Assembly (NCBI GenBank): GCA_016200135.1
Contig: JACQFI010000060.1
Location: 43,067 to 107,066 of the forward strand
Source of the DNA: Planctomycetota bacterium
GTDB lineage: Bacteria; Planctomycetota; SZUA-567; H5-PLA8
Reading direction: 5' to 3'
DNA: 64,000 bases
Of this stretch, positions 18,045 through 27,302 are shown piece by piece (positions within the stretch are counted from its first letter, which is position 1; each line of letters starts with the position of its first letter). The notes below the pieces were generated by a model, which was not told the DNA's origin, made no database searches, and was given only the letters and a program-made list of their open reading frames with translations. Position numbers and translations under genes: made by a program.

Positions 18045-19358
18045 ATGCATAACCTGTCCGACCTGCGTGAGATCCTGCGCTACGTCCCCAACTATCGCGA
18101 GAAGGTCTTCGTGGTGGCGGCCGACGGCGAAGTGGTCGAGTGCGAGCAGTTCCAGAACCTGCTGCTCGATATCGCGCTGCTGCGCAGCTTGAACATCCAC
18201 GTCGTGCTGGTCCACGGCGCGGGCCACCAGATCCGCCGCCAGGCCGCGGAAGAAGGCCAGGCGATCAGCAACTCCGACGGCGCCGGCGTCACCGACGCTT
18301 ACACATTGCGGCTGGCGCTCAACGTCAGCAACCGCATCACGCACGAGATTCTCGAGGGCCTGGCGGGCGCGGACTTGCGCGCCGCCTGCACCAACGCCGT
18401 CGTCGCGCATCCGGCGGGCATCCTGCGCGGCGTGGACATGCAGTTCACCGGCAAGGTCGAACGCATCGACTCGGCGTATCTGCGCACGCTGCTGGACAAC
18501 GGCATCGTCCCCGTCATCCAGCCGCTCGGCTTCGACGGCGAGGGCCACACCTTCCGCCTGAATTCCGACGCTGTGGCGATGAATGTCGCGCTGGCGCTGC
18601 ACGCGATCAAGCTCGTCTACATCACCGGCCGCGACGGCGTCGAGCGCTCCGGCAAGCTGCTGCGGCAGCTCTCGGTCGGCGAGGCCGAAGAGTGCCTCAA
18701 GAAAGACCGCGAGAAGCTCGCGCCCGAGATGGTCTCGAAGCTCGAGCACGCCTTCAAGGCCTGCGAAGGCGGCGTCGAGCGCGTCCACATCATCAACGGG
18801 CGCACCGAAGAAGGGCTGCTCGCGGAGGTCTTCTCGCCCTCGGGCATCGGGACGCTGGTGTACGTCAACGAGTACCAGGCGGTGCGGCAGGCGCGCAAGC
18901 GCGACGCGCGCACGATCCAGAAGCTGATCGAGCCGTCGGTGAAGAACGATGAACTGCTCAAGCGCAGCCGCGCGGCGATCGAGAAGCAGATCGCCGACTA
19001 CTACCTCTTCGAGATCGACGGGAATCCGGTGGGCTGCGTCGCGCTGCACCCGTACGCAGAGGAAGGCAAGGCCGAACTCGCGTGCCTCTCGGTGAGCGAC
19101 GCCTACGAGAACCGCGGCATCGGTCGCAAGCTGATGAACTTTATCGAGAAGGTCGCGCGCGAGCGCGGCTACAAGGACCTGTTCCTGCTCTCGACGCAGG
19201 CCTATAATTATTTCCAGCAGAAGGGCGGCTTCCAGGAAGCCACACCCGCCGACCTGCCGCCCGCGCGGCGCCTGCAATGGGAGCAGAGCAAGCGCAACTC
19301 GCGCGTGCTGCTCAAGCCGCTGCAGGGCGCGGGCGTCACGCAGGCGCCCGGCGCATAG
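18045..19358 (+). CDS. argA: N-acetylglutamate synthase (amino-acid N-acetyltransferase)
   Basis: 437 residues, against 443 in E. coli ArgA. The first two thirds are an amino-acid-kinase-like domain (VVLVHGAGHQIRRQA, LNSDAVAMNVALAL, LVYITGRDGV). The last third is a GNAT acetyltransferase with the acetyl-CoA loop in ENRGIGRKLMNFIE. It makes N-acetylglutamate from glutamate and acetyl-CoA, the first step of arginine synthesis in the cytoplasm, and in relatives it is feedback-inhibited by arginine. No other arg gene is in the window. There is no Shine-Dalgarno site: a TTGAAA and a TACCAT (18033-18038) sit so close to the ATG that the mRNA may be leaderless. Confidence 0.92.
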   Translation: MHNLSDLREILRYVPNYREKVFVVAADGEVVECEQFQNLLLDIALLRSLNIHVVLVHGAGHQIRRQAAEEGQAISNSDGAGVTDAYTLRLALNVSNRITHEILEGLAGADLRAACTNAVVAHPAGILRGVDMQFTGKVERIDSAYLRTLLDNGIVPVIQPLGFDGEGHTFRLNSDAVAMNVALALHAIKLVYITGRDGVERSGKLLRQLSVGEAEECLKKDREKLAPEMVSKLEHAFKACEGGVERVHIINGRTEEGLLAEVFSPSGIGTLVYVNEYQAVRQARKRDARTIQKLIEPSVKNDELLKRSRAAIEKQIADYYLFEIDGNPVGCVALHPYAEEGKAELACLSVSDAYENRGIGRKLMNFIEKVARERGYKDLFLLSTQAYNYFQQKGGFQEATPADLPPARRLQWEQSKRNSRVLLKPLQGAGVTQAPGA

Positions 19359-19431
19359 AGCCCGGCCAACTCAAGCGCAGCATGCAACTCTGACACGCGC
19401 TACGGACGTGGACCGCCCGTGACGCGTCGAG

Positions 19432-19875
19432 CTAGCGTTTGCGCTGCGCTTGATAGCAGTTCCGGCAGTAGATCGGCCGGTTTGGGTCGGGCTTGAACGG
19501 CACCGACGTCTCGACGCCGCAGGACGAGCAGACGACTTTGAAGAGCTCGCGCTGAGGCGCGCCGCCGCCACCTCCGCCACCGTAGCCGCCCCCGCCGCCG
19601 CCGGAGGATTCGCGGGAGTACCCGCCGCCACCCCCGCCGCCGCCGTAACCGCCGCCACCCCCGCCGTAACCTCCTCCGCCACCGCCATAGCCGCCGCCCC
19701 CACCTCCGCCGCCACCTCCGTCATTCTTGCGCTTCTGGCGGCAGGTCTTGCACCGGCGCGGCGGACTGAAGCCGCGTTCACGATAGAACGCCTGGTCGCG
19801 GCCGCTGAAAGAAAATTCCGCGCCGCAATCCGAGCACTTCAGAACCTGATCTTGACCTTCGCCTTCGTTGTCCAT
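19432..19875 (-). CDS. glycine-rich protein with two zinc-knuckle domains
   Basis: 147 residues. The N-terminal zinc ribbon has C14-x2-C17 and C42-x2-C45 (KCSDCGAEFSFS, RRCKTCRQKR). A middle stretch of about 60 residues is nearly all Gly with regular Tyr (GGYGGGGG units). The C-terminal zinc knuckle has C116-x2-C119 and C137-x2-C140 around VPFKPDPNRPIYC. The same C-terminal knuckle ends the DEAD-box helicase encoded just upstream. Gly/Tyr-rich linkers with zinc ribbons occur in nucleic-acid-binding proteins, so an RNA-related role is likely, but this is inference. ATG 19875 follows GGAGG by eight bases. A 169-base gap separates it from the helicase gene. Confidence 0.75.
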   Translation of the reverse strand: MDNEGEGQDQVLKCSDCGAEFSFSGRDQAFYRERGFSPPRRCKTCRQKRKNDGGGGGGGGGGYGGGGGGYGGGGGGYGGGGGGGGYSRESSGGGGGGYGGGGGGGAPQRELFKVVCSSCGVETSVPFKPDPNRPIYCRNCYQAQRKR

Positions 19876-20044
19876 GACACGACCTCCGTGATCCGGCGGC
19901 CTGGTGCGCCGGTTGACTGCTCCTGCCCTTGTTTGACGTCCCTGCCGGGTCCGATCCGCTTGTACACTACGATCCGCTGTACGGCTGCCTGCAATAGATT
20001 CATGTATGCTTCGTGGCGGTTCCTCCGTGGGTCATGGTTTGGTC

Positions 20045-21721
20045 TCAGGGATTCGGCTGTTCGCTCGCGGGCTGTTCCTTGGTTGAGGGCGCGGCCTGGC
20101 GCGCGGGTTTCATCGCCGTGTAGCAGGCGTCGCAATACACCGGCCGGTTGGGATTGGGTTTAAAGGGCACGGTCGTCTGTTTACCGCAGGCCGAGCAGGT
20201 GATCTCGACCGGCGCGCCCGTGCTGCGGCGGCCCCGGCTGCGCCTGCGCCGTGAGCCCTCGCCCTGGGGCTCTGCTTCGGCTCCTGCCGCTGCTCCGGAA
20301 CTTCCAGCGGCTGGAGGCGCAGCCTGCGCGGGCCGCGCGTGGCCGCCGCGTTCACGCGACCGTTCGCTGCGCCCGCCGCCTCCGCGTTGGCGCGAATGTC
20401 CGCCTTTGCGCCGGCCGCCCTCGTCCTCTTCTTTGTCGACGTAGTCTCCGGCGCCGATATCCGTCTCGCGGTCTTCGCCCAGGAACTCCGCCGGCAGTTC
20501 CGCGGGCGGATTGGGCCAGAAGAGGCTGTTGAGGCTATCGAACTTGATCGGAACGATCTCGCGGTTGATCAGGATCTCGATTTCGGTCAGGTACGGCGCC
20601 TCTTCGCGCGTCACGAACGTGAAGGCTTTGCCGGTCTTCTCCATGCGCCCGGTGCGGCCGATGCGGTGGACGTAGTCCTCGATCTTGTACGGCACGTCGT
20701 AGTTGACGATGTGCGAGATGTCCTGGACGTCGATGCCGCGGGAGGCCACGTCGGTCGCGATCAGGAGCTGGACCTTGCCCGTCCGGAAATGGCCCATGAT
20801 CTTCTCGCGCTTCGACTGCACCAGATCGCCGTGGATCTCGCGGGCGTTGAGCTTGTAGTTCTTCAGTTTGCCGGCGAGCTTCTTCGCGCCGAGTTTGGTC
20901 GCGCAGAAGACGATGGCCAGAGAAGGCCGTTCCGAGTCCAGAATCTTCAGCAGCAGCGGGAACTTGTCCTCGCGTTCGACGGAGACGTAGAACTGCTCGA
21001 CCTTGTCGACGGTCAGGCTCTCCGGCGCGGTCCAGACTTCCTCGGGGTCGTGCATGAAACGCTTGGCGAGCTTGAGGATGTCGTCGGGAATCGTGGCGGA
21101 GAGCAGCAGCGTCTGGCGGTTCGACGGGCAGTGCCGCAGGATGTACTCGATGTCCTTGCGGAAACCGAGGTCGAGCATGCGGTCGGCCTCGTCGAGGACC
21201 GCGACCTTGACGCCCGAGAGATCTAGGCGCCGCGAGCGGATGTGGTCCATGATGCGGCCGGGCGTGCCGACGACGATATCGACGCCGCGGGTGAGCGCGT
21301 CGATCTGCGGCTCGTAGCTCGATCCGCCGTACAGCGTAATCGAGGAGAAGCCCAGGCCCTTGCCGAGCCGCTCGATCTCGCCGTGGATCTGCAGCGCGAG
21401 TTCGCGGGTGGGCGCGAGGATCAGGACCGCTGGATTGCCTTGCCCCGGTTCGAGGCGGTTGAACGCAGGCAGCAGGAACGCGGCGGTCTTGCCCGTGCCG
21501 GTCTTGGCCTGGCCCATCACATCGTGGCCGGTGAGCGCCTTGGGGATGAAGAGCGCCTGGATCGGCGTGGGCTTCTCGAAGCCCGCCGCGCGGACGCTTT
21601 CAAGAACTTCGGGGCGCAGGCTCAACTCGTCGAATCGGGTGATCAAGGGAACCGGCGCTTCGGAAGCGGGGGTCCCGTCGGCCAATTCGGACGGTGAGGT
21701 CGTGAGTTCGGTGCTGGACAC
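20045..21721 (-). CDS. DEAD-box ATP-dependent RNA helicase with C-terminal zinc knuckle
   Basis: 558 residues. The helicase core is complete: Q motif around 47-55, Walker A AKTGTGKT (72-79), DEAD (177-180), SAT (209-211) and HRIGRTGR (352-359). It unwinds RNA or remodels RNA-protein complexes, as in RhlE/CsdA-type proteins. Residues 420-505 form an Arg/Gly-rich tail. The end is a zinc knuckle (C509, C512, C530, C533) that matches the C-terminus of the downstream glycine-rich protein, an unusual addition for this family. The GTG start at 21721 shares one base with the stop of the CBS-domain gene (TAGTG), indicating coupled translation. Confidence 0.92.
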   Translation of the reverse strand: MSSTELTTSPSELADGTPASEAPVPLITRFDELSLRPEVLESVRAAGFEKPTPIQALFIPKALTGHDVMGQAKTGTGKTAAFLLPAFNRLEPGQGNPAVLILAPTRELALQIHGEIERLGKGLGFSSITLYGGSSYEPQIDALTRGVDIVVGTPGRIMDHIRSRRLDLSGVKVAVLDEADRMLDLGFRKDIEYILRHCPSNRQTLLLSATIPDDILKLAKRFMHDPEEVWTAPESLTVDKVEQFYVSVEREDKFPLLLKILDSERPSLAIVFCATKLGAKKLAGKLKNYKLNAREIHGDLVQSKREKIMGHFRTGKVQLLIATDVASRGIDVQDISHIVNYDVPYKIEDYVHRIGRTGRMEKTGKAFTFVTREEAPYLTEIEILINREIVPIKFDSLNSLFWPNPPAELPAEFLGEDRETDIGAGDYVDKEEDEGGRRKGGHSRQRGGGGRSERSRERGGHARPAQAAPPAAGSSGAAAGAEAEPQGEGSRRRRSRGRRSTGAPVEITCSACGKQTTVPFKPNPNRPVYCDACYTAMKPARQAAPSTKEQPASEQPNP

Positions 21722-22146
21722 TAGATGTTTTTCTCCGTGAGGATCTTGGATAGCAGACGCAGCATGTCGGACTCGGTGATGATTCCGGTAAGCTTGCGCG
21801 TGCCCTTTTCGACGACCGGAAGGCCGCCGACTTTGTTCTCGGTCATGATTTTCGCCGCGTGCTGCACGCTGTCTTCGGCCGCGACGGTCAATACGTTGGT
21901 CTTCATCACCGCGCGCACTTTCGTGAGCGCCGGCAGGTAGAGGCCCTTGGGCGCGTTCTGCGGCCCTTCCATCTCGAGCATCGAGAAGCGCAGGTCGCGG
22001 TCGGTGATGATGCCGACCACTTCGCCGTTCTCCACGACCGGCAGGTGGCGGATGCGCTGGGTGCGCATCATCACGAGCGCGCGGTCGAGCCCGGCATCGG
22101 GCGCGATGGTGATCACGTGCGCACGCATCAGGTCTTTAACGAGCAA
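21721..22146 (-). CDS. tandem CBS-domain protein
   Basis: 141 residues made of two CBS motifs (about 1-60 and 78-138), each with the 'M...V.T......A...M......LPVV..G...GIIT..D' pattern. CBS pairs bind adenosine nucleotides and act as energy or redox sensors; stand-alone ones usually regulate a partner protein. The TTG start is supported by AAAGGAG seven bases upstream. It lies 15 bases after the kinase stop and overlaps the helicase start by one base, so kinase, CBS protein and helicase are very probably one operon. The partner it senses for is unknown. Confidence 0.88.
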   Translation of the reverse strand: MLVKDLMRAHVITIAPDAGLDRALVMMRTQRIRHLPVVENGEVVGIITDRDLRFSMLEMEGPQNAPKGLYLPALTKVRAVMKTNVLTVAAEDSVQHAAKIMTENKVGGLPVVEKGTRKLTGIITESDMLRLLSKILTEKNI

Positions 22147-22161
22147 TGCAGGGCTCCTTTC

Positions 22162-25100
22162 TCATGGCGCCGCGGGCGGAGTCAGGCCGAGCGCGGGCTC
22201 TTTTCCGTCCTGGTTCGCCCACTTTCCATCCCGCGCCAGACGAATGATGAGCTTGCGCATCTCCGAGGCCTTCTTGTCCGGTTCTTCGTCTTCCACTTTC
22301 CCGTCGGTCTTCTTGGGCGGCGCCGGGGCGGGCGGTTCGTTGTTGTCCGCCGGCGCGTTTTCCTTGGGCGCCGGTTTCTGCGGATCGCCGACGGTCAGAC
22401 TGGGCTGATTGTACGCGTCCACCCGGCCGAAGCGCAGCGCGTCGGTGGCCGTGGGCCCCAGGCGGTCGCGCGTGTTCAGCCAGAGGCGGTGGTCGGCGAG
22501 CAGGACCTGGGTCTCCAGCGGCCATTGGGCAGACGGGCATTCGAAGAGCGCGCGGCTCTCCCAGTAGCGCGTCTCCGCGCCGTGCCGGCCAGAACGGTAG
22601 AACGCGGCCAGTTCGGCGCAGGCGCGCGAGACGAGCCGCGCATACGCGCCGTAGTCGTCCACGACTTCCTTGAGCAAGCGGGCGCGGGCGTCGCCGGTCT
22701 CTTTGAGCGCCTGTGCGAGCGCCTGCGCGCCGTCGCGCTCGCGCTGCTCCCGGGTTCTGCCCGAATCCAGCCGTCCCTCGGCTTGCACGCCGTAAAGGTT
22801 AATGTTGCCATCGGCGCGCAGTTCGATGCGCCAGAGCGCGGAGGGCGCCGTATCGCGCTGCCCGAGTTCGCGGTCTTCGACGCCCCAGCGCACGACGCCC
22901 ACATCGAAGCGGAGCCAGAGCCGCTGGTGCCGCGCGAAGGGCAACGCCGCGGAGGCCCACGGAGGCGCGGGTTCGCCGGGGTGCGTCAGCGCGGCCGCGG
23001 TGCCCTCGTTGCCGGCGTCCAGGCGCAGCATCCAGGTATCTTTTTTGGCCTCGGCCACGTTCAGGGCGTCCACGGGCGCGGCCAGAAGCGTCAGCGCGCC
23101 CATGCCGTCGGGCGGGACGAACGCGTCCAGTTCCACCAGGCCCGGCGCTTCGAGCTTCCAGGCGGGCGCGGTTTTGGCGGCCTTGCCTCCGAACGCGAGC
23201 GCGCCTTCGCTGTTCGGCGAGGGCGCGGGGCCTTGCCACAACCAGTCGCTGATGCGGCCGGAAAGGTCGGTCGCGGAATAGAACGCTTTCATGCGGCCGC
23301 GGGCTTGCGGGAGGCAGCTCGCGTGCAGCAGATCGCCTGAAGCGCGGGCCGTGGCGGCGAGTTCCAGCAGGCGCTGGCCGCGCGCTTCGAGCGCCGTGTC
23401 GCCGATGCCGCCGACGGTCGAGAGCGCCGCCGCGTCCAGGCGCTGGCATTCGAGGAACTTGCCCTGCACGAATTTTTCTTCCGCGCGGCCCATGAGTTCG
23501 CGGGCCTGGTTCTTCAGCCACGGGCCGTCGCAGGCCATCAGCTTGTTCAAGAGTTGCGCGGCCGATTCGTCTTTGGCGGCCAAATCGATCAGGAGCAAGC
23601 GGATGCCGGTGTCGTTGCGGTCTTCGAGGTCGAAGGCGAGCCGCCCGAGCAAGTTGTCGGGGACGATCTCTTCCTTGAGCATGACGTGCGAGATGAGCGC
23701 GCGCATCTCGGAGCGCGCGAGGTTCGCCAGCGGTACGAGCGCCTGCACGCCGGGATCGGCGATGATCATGAGGTGGTCCGCGTCCATGGACTTCACGCGC
23801 CCGCTGATGCGCGCGTCGTTGCGGAAATCGCTCTCCTTGATGCGTCCCGGCCGGTCCGCGATGCCTTTCGCGACTTGGGCGTACAACTCCTTCACGAGCC
23901 GAATGCGCTCGAGCTCGAAGGAAAGTGCGCAGCGTTCGGAATCCGTCGCGGCATGCTGCAGCAGCGCTTCGGCCTGCTTGCGCGCGCCCTCGAGGTCGTT
24001 CTTGGAGGTAAAGGCGCGCGTACGCGCGACGGAACTCACCGCGGTGTCGAGGGCCTTGGCGTTCGCGTCTTCTTCGGCCAGCGCGCGCAGGCTTGCCTGG
24101 CGCACGCCTTCGGAGGCCGTCTGCCAGGTCTGCACCCGCTCGTCGATGGCGGGCCCCGAGCGGGCGGTGGGCAGGCCGTCGGCTTCCAGTTCCTGCGCCC
24201 ACTGCTGGCACTCCTGCCATGCGGCGCGCAGGAGGCCGGCCTTGGCCAGGCTCTCGATCTCGGCCGTACGCGCGTTCGTATCGGCTTTCACCTTCGCGGC
24301 GATGTCCGCGGCGGCGGCGCGCGCCTTCTCTTTGAGCGCGTCGGACGCGCGCGCATGCGGCGGCAGGTTTTCGAGCAGTTCCGCGGCACGCTTGAAGCGG
24401 CCGGCTTCCGCGAGCGCCGCCGCTCCCGAGATGCGCCGCGACAGGTCGCGTTCGAACGCCTGGTCGCGCAACTTGAGCGCGAGGGCTTTCAGATCGGCCC
24501 AGCGGGCCTGCTCTTCGCCGGAGGTCGCGGCGAGTTCGGGGGCGTTGAGCGTCTCCAAACCCGCCAGTACGGCCGGCCAGGAATCAGGATTGTCTGCGAG
24601 GCGCTTCTCGAGCGCCGTGCGGTTCTCGGGATCGAGCGCGAGGGTCTGCGGCAGCGTTTTCGAGGCGCGCGGCGTGACGCCCGCTTGAACGGCTTCGGGC
24701 GCGGTGGTCTCGGAATGTCCAAGCGTTCGTGGGGCGGTGAAGGACGCGTACTCGGGCGCGGGCGCCCGGCTGGCGCCGCGGCCGTCGCGCGAACCCGCCG
24801 CGCAGAGCCCCATAAAGCCGAGCGCCGCGGCCACGCCCAGCGCCCACTTGCGCCATGGCGCGTCCTCTTTCTTGGGCGGCGTGGGCACGGGCTTGCCTAT
24901 TTTCAGGCCGAGCGGCAAGTCGTCGAAGACGAAGACGCGCCCGGTCTCGATGTCGCGCCGGAGCTGGTGGATCTCCTTGCGTACGGCCTCCGCGCTGGTG
25001 GGGCGGTCTTCCGGATTCTTGGCCAGCAGGCGCAGGACGAGCGACGTGAGCGGCGGCGGCAGCAGAGGCTCGTAGCGGTCGGGGCGCACGGGCGGCTCGT

Positions 25101-26151
25101 TGGTCACGCGCATCAGCACTTCGATGGGCGTGTCGCCGTCGAACGGCACGCGGCCGGTGAGCATGTGGTAAAGCGTCGCGCCAAGCGAATAAAGATCCGT
25201 GCGCGCGTCCACTTTGCCCGACGAGCGCGCCTGCTCGGGGCTCATGTAGTGCGGCGTGCCCATCGCGTGGCCGTCCTGCGTGTCGGTGTCCTGCAGCGGC
25301 CCGCCTTCGAGCATCTTCGCCAGGCCGAGATCGCAGAGCTTCGCGATGCCCAGATCCGTGAGCATGATGTTGTCGGGCTTGATGTCGCGGTGCACGACTT
25401 TGTGCTTGTGCGCGCAGTCCAACGCCGCGCAGACCTGCTCGGCGATTTTGAGCGTCTCCAGCACGCCCACGCGGCCTTCGCGGCGCATGATCTGCTTGAC
25501 CGTGTGGCCCTCGACCAGCTCCATCGAGATGAAGTAGCGCCCTGCGGCCTCGCCGACATCGTGGACGTGAACCAGGTTGCCGTGGTTGAGCGCCCCCGCC
25601 GCGCGGGCTTCGCGGATGAAGCGGCGGATGTACTTGGCGTTGCTGGCGAGTTCCGGCGGTAAAAGTTTGAGCGCGACGTAGCGTTCCATCTGAACTTGCC
25701 GGGCTTTGTAAACCATGCCCATGCCGCCGCGCCCGATGGGTTCGATGATCTCGTAGTCGCCCAGGCGCTTGGGGATTTTCTTCAAGTCGACGGTGTGTGC
25801 CGCGGCGGCCTGTTCGGGCGGTTCGTCGCCGGCGCGGGTGCCCAGCTTGTCCGCGACTTGGTTGCGGACCTCCGTGTCGCCGCTCCGGGCGATCTGCGCC
25901 CAGATCTGCTCGCACTCGTCCTCGGTGATCAGGCCCTCTTCTTGCAGGACCTGTTCAAGGCTCACGTCGACCTGGCCACGGGCGATGCGTTCGGCCAGCG
26001 CGTCCTGGCAACGTTTGACCTGTATTGGAGTTACGATTTGTTGAAGCAACGCCAGCTTGATGAACTTGGCTTCCAGCGGATGAGGCGCGTAACTGGGCAT
26101 AGGATAGGGGCGCAAAGCCAAACGAACGTCCTGATTTCGAGTACGGCTCAT
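22162..26151 (-). CDS. membrane Ser/Thr protein kinase with very large C-terminal region
   Basis: 1329 residues. Residues 25-105 form a helical leader (LEAKFIKLALLQQ, LEQVLQEEGLITEDE) of the kind often placed before planctomycete kinases. The Hanks-type kinase domain is about 130-396: glycine loop IGRGGMG, VALKLL lysine (162), HRDIKPDN (254-261), DLG (274-276) in place of DFG, and MSPEQ. One membrane segment (about 434-452) follows. The remaining roughly 870 residues would be outside the membrane: long helical, Ala/Glu-rich stretches and a C-terminal beta-rich part (residues about 990-1200) resembling a LamG-type sandwich. The ligand is unknown. A TTGCCT-N17-TATGTT promoter lies upstream. It is the first gene of an operon with the CBS protein and the helicase. 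Confidence 0.88.
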   Translation of the reverse strand: MSRTRNQDVRLALRPYPMPSYAPHPLEAKFIKLALLQQIVTPIQVKRCQDALAERIARGQVDVSLEQVLQEEGLITEDECEQIWAQIARSGDTEVRNQVADKLGTRAGDEPPEQAAAAHTVDLKKIPKRLGDYEIIEPIGRGGMGMVYKARQVQMERYVALKLLPPELASNAKYIRRFIREARAAGALNHGNLVHVHDVGEAAGRYFISMELVEGHTVKQIMRREGRVGVLETLKIAEQVCAALDCAHKHKVVHRDIKPDNIMLTDLGIAKLCDLGLAKMLEGGPLQDTDTQDGHAMGTPHYMSPEQARSSGKVDARTDLYSLGATLYHMLTGRVPFDGDTPIEVLMRVTNEPPVRPDRYEPLLPPPLTSLVLRLLAKNPEDRPTSAEAVRKEIHQLRRDIETGRVFVFDDLPLGLKIGKPVPTPPKKEDAPWRKWALGVAAALGFMGLCAAGSRDGRGASRAPAPEYASFTAPRTLGHSETTAPEAVQAGVTPRASKTLPQTLALDPENRTALEKRLADNPDSWPAVLAGLETLNAPELAATSGEEQARWADLKALALKLRDQAFERDLSRRISGAAALAEAGRFKRAAELLENLPPHARASDALKEKARAAAADIAAKVKADTNARTAEIESLAKAGLLRAAWQECQQWAQELEADGLPTARSGPAIDERVQTWQTASEGVRQASLRALAEEDANAKALDTAVSSVARTRAFTSKNDLEGARKQAEALLQHAATDSERCALSFELERIRLVKELYAQVAKGIADRPGRIKESDFRNDARISGRVKSMDADHLMIIADPGVQALVPLANLARSEMRALISHVMLKEEIVPDNLLGRLAFDLEDRNDTGIRLLLIDLAAKDESAAQLLNKLMACDGPWLKNQARELMGRAEEKFVQGKFLECQRLDAAALSTVGGIGDTALEARGQRLLELAATARASGDLLHASCLPQARGRMKAFYSATDLSGRISDWLWQGPAPSPNSEGALAFGGKAAKTAPAWKLEAPGLVELDAFVPPDGMGALTLLAAPVDALNVAEAKKDTWMLRLDAGNEGTAAALTHPGEPAPPWASAALPFARHQRLWLRFDVGVVRWGVEDRELGQRDTAPSALWRIELRADGNINLYGVQAEGRLDSGRTREQRERDGAQALAQALKETGDARARLLKEVVDDYGAYARLVSRACAELAAFYRSGRHGAETRYWESRALFECPSAQWPLETQVLLADHRLWLNTRDRLGPTATDALRFGRVDAYNQPSLTVGDPQKPAPKENAPADNNEPPAPAPPKKTDGKVEDEEPDKKASEMRKLIIRLARDGKWANQDGKEPALGLTPPAAP

Positions 26152-26194
26152 AAACTGTTATCTACCTAAGCGCCTTTCGCCAAGGATTACGTTA

Positions 26195-26223
26195 AACATA
26201 TCACGCTCTTAGGCTTAAGGCAA
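26195..26223 (-). promoter_or_regulatory. sigma-70-type promoter of the kinase operon
   Basis: On the minus strand TTGCCT and TATGTT are separated by exactly 17 bases, each matching four of six consensus positions. It sits in the AT-rich gap about 45 bases before the kinase ATG, so the leader would be about 35-40 bases. Confidence 0.45.
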
Positions 26224-26260
26224 GAACGGAGTTTTAGCACTTTAGGGCTGATAAACCGGA

Positions 26261-27214
26261 TCATTCCTGTAACGCTTCGCCTTCTGGCGTCTTCTTTTGA
26301 GGCGGGGCATCGGGCGGCTTGACGGGCGGAAGCGATTCGACGAACTCCTTGGCTTGCGCGGAATCCCAACCGGTGAGATCGCGGACCTTCTGGATCGCCT
26401 CGATCTTCTTACCTTCTTTCAAGAGCGGCTCGATCTGCCTGGCGATCTCGTTGGGCGAGAGGGCGGGTTTCTTGTTCGCGGCGTCCTTCAACTCGTCGAG
26501 CGTCGGCAGCCCGGCTTCCTTGGAGCTTTCGAGGTCGTTGCGGTTGTAGAAGACGATGTCGCCTTTGGTCTGCGTGCGGATCGGCGCGAAGGGCACCAGC
26601 AGGTCCAGGTACGCCTTGTCCTTCCCCAGGATCTCGAGCGCGACCTTCTCGTTGACCAGCGTGACTTTGAAGGCCGGTTTCTTCGCCGCTGCGCCGCCGT
26701 CGTCGCTGTTCTCGGCGGTCTGCTCCTGCGTCTCGCCGTTCTGTTTGTTCTTGGCAAGCTGGCCCATGAACGGGCTGCGCGTGAAGACGAACCAGCAGAC
26801 GAGGACGCCCAGCGCGAATTCGAGGACGGTGACCAGCAGCGCGGCGGAGAACGCCTTCGAGCGGACGGCCGCGGCGTCCTGCTCCTGGCTGTAGGCGGAA
26901 TGGATCGACCAGGAGCGCGCGATGCGTTCAAGGCAGAGGAGCGCAAAGCCGACAGCCATGCAGGGGTAGCCCCATTCCAGCGGCGCGCCGGCTTTAATGA
27001 ATGAACGAGCCTTCAGGATTCCCAGGATTAAGAGAATAATGCCCAAAACATCCAGAATGCGGAGGTAGATGTCCCACTTTACTGTGCGCTGGAATACGCG
27101 CTCGCGCGTGGTTGGGGGCAGCGCTGCGGCGGCTTTAAACACCATGCCGTCCGCGGTCTGTGCGACAAGAAAACAGCCAATAACGCTGCAAATGAGGATG
27201 AGCTGTAGGTTCAT
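26261..27214 (-). CDS. four-helix membrane protein with ribosomal L7/L12-like C-terminal motif
   Basis: 317 residues. Hydrophobic segments lie at about 3-22, 50-69, 80-98 and 123-146, followed by a polar linker and a beta-rich stretch (180-230). Near the end, residues 257-297 read 'IEPLLKEGKKIEAIQK... TGWDSAQAKEFVES', which closely matches the C-terminal helix-loop-helix of ribosomal protein L7/L12 ('K.EAIK..R..TG..L.EAK..VE'). In other bacteria this motif occurs in non-ribosomal proteins, where it is taken as a protein-interaction module. A final Pro/Lys tail follows. ATG 27214 follows TTGGAG. Function unknown; cytoplasmic exposure of the C-terminus is inferred. Confidence 0.75.
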   Translation of the reverse strand: MNLQLILICSVIGCFLVAQTADGMVFKAAAALPPTTRERVFQRTVKWDIYLRILDVLGIILLILGILKARSFIKAGAPLEWGYPCMAVGFALLCLERIARSWSIHSAYSQEQDAAAVRSKAFSAALLVTVLEFALGVLVCWFVFTRSPFMGQLAKNKQNGETQEQTAENSDDGGAAAKKPAFKVTLVNEKVALEILGKDKAYLDLLVPFAPIRTQTKGDIVFYNRNDLESSKEAGLPTLDELKDAANKKPALSPNEIARQIEPLLKEGKKIEAIQKVRDLTGWDSAQAKEFVESLPPVKPPDAPPQKKTPEGEALQE

Positions 27215-27302
27215 GCAAACTCCAAGGACAGAATAGCCGAAGTTCTCTTACGCTAAATGCAGCAGGTCTTTCAAATGATCCGTTCTGTAGCCGCTGTCGG
27301 GC

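Noticed and set aside
19560..19710. Repetitive block that could pass for a CRISPR or tandem-repeat locus
   Set aside because: It is the Gly-Tyr-rich coding stretch of a zinc protein. Units are short, unequal and in frame, with no spacers.
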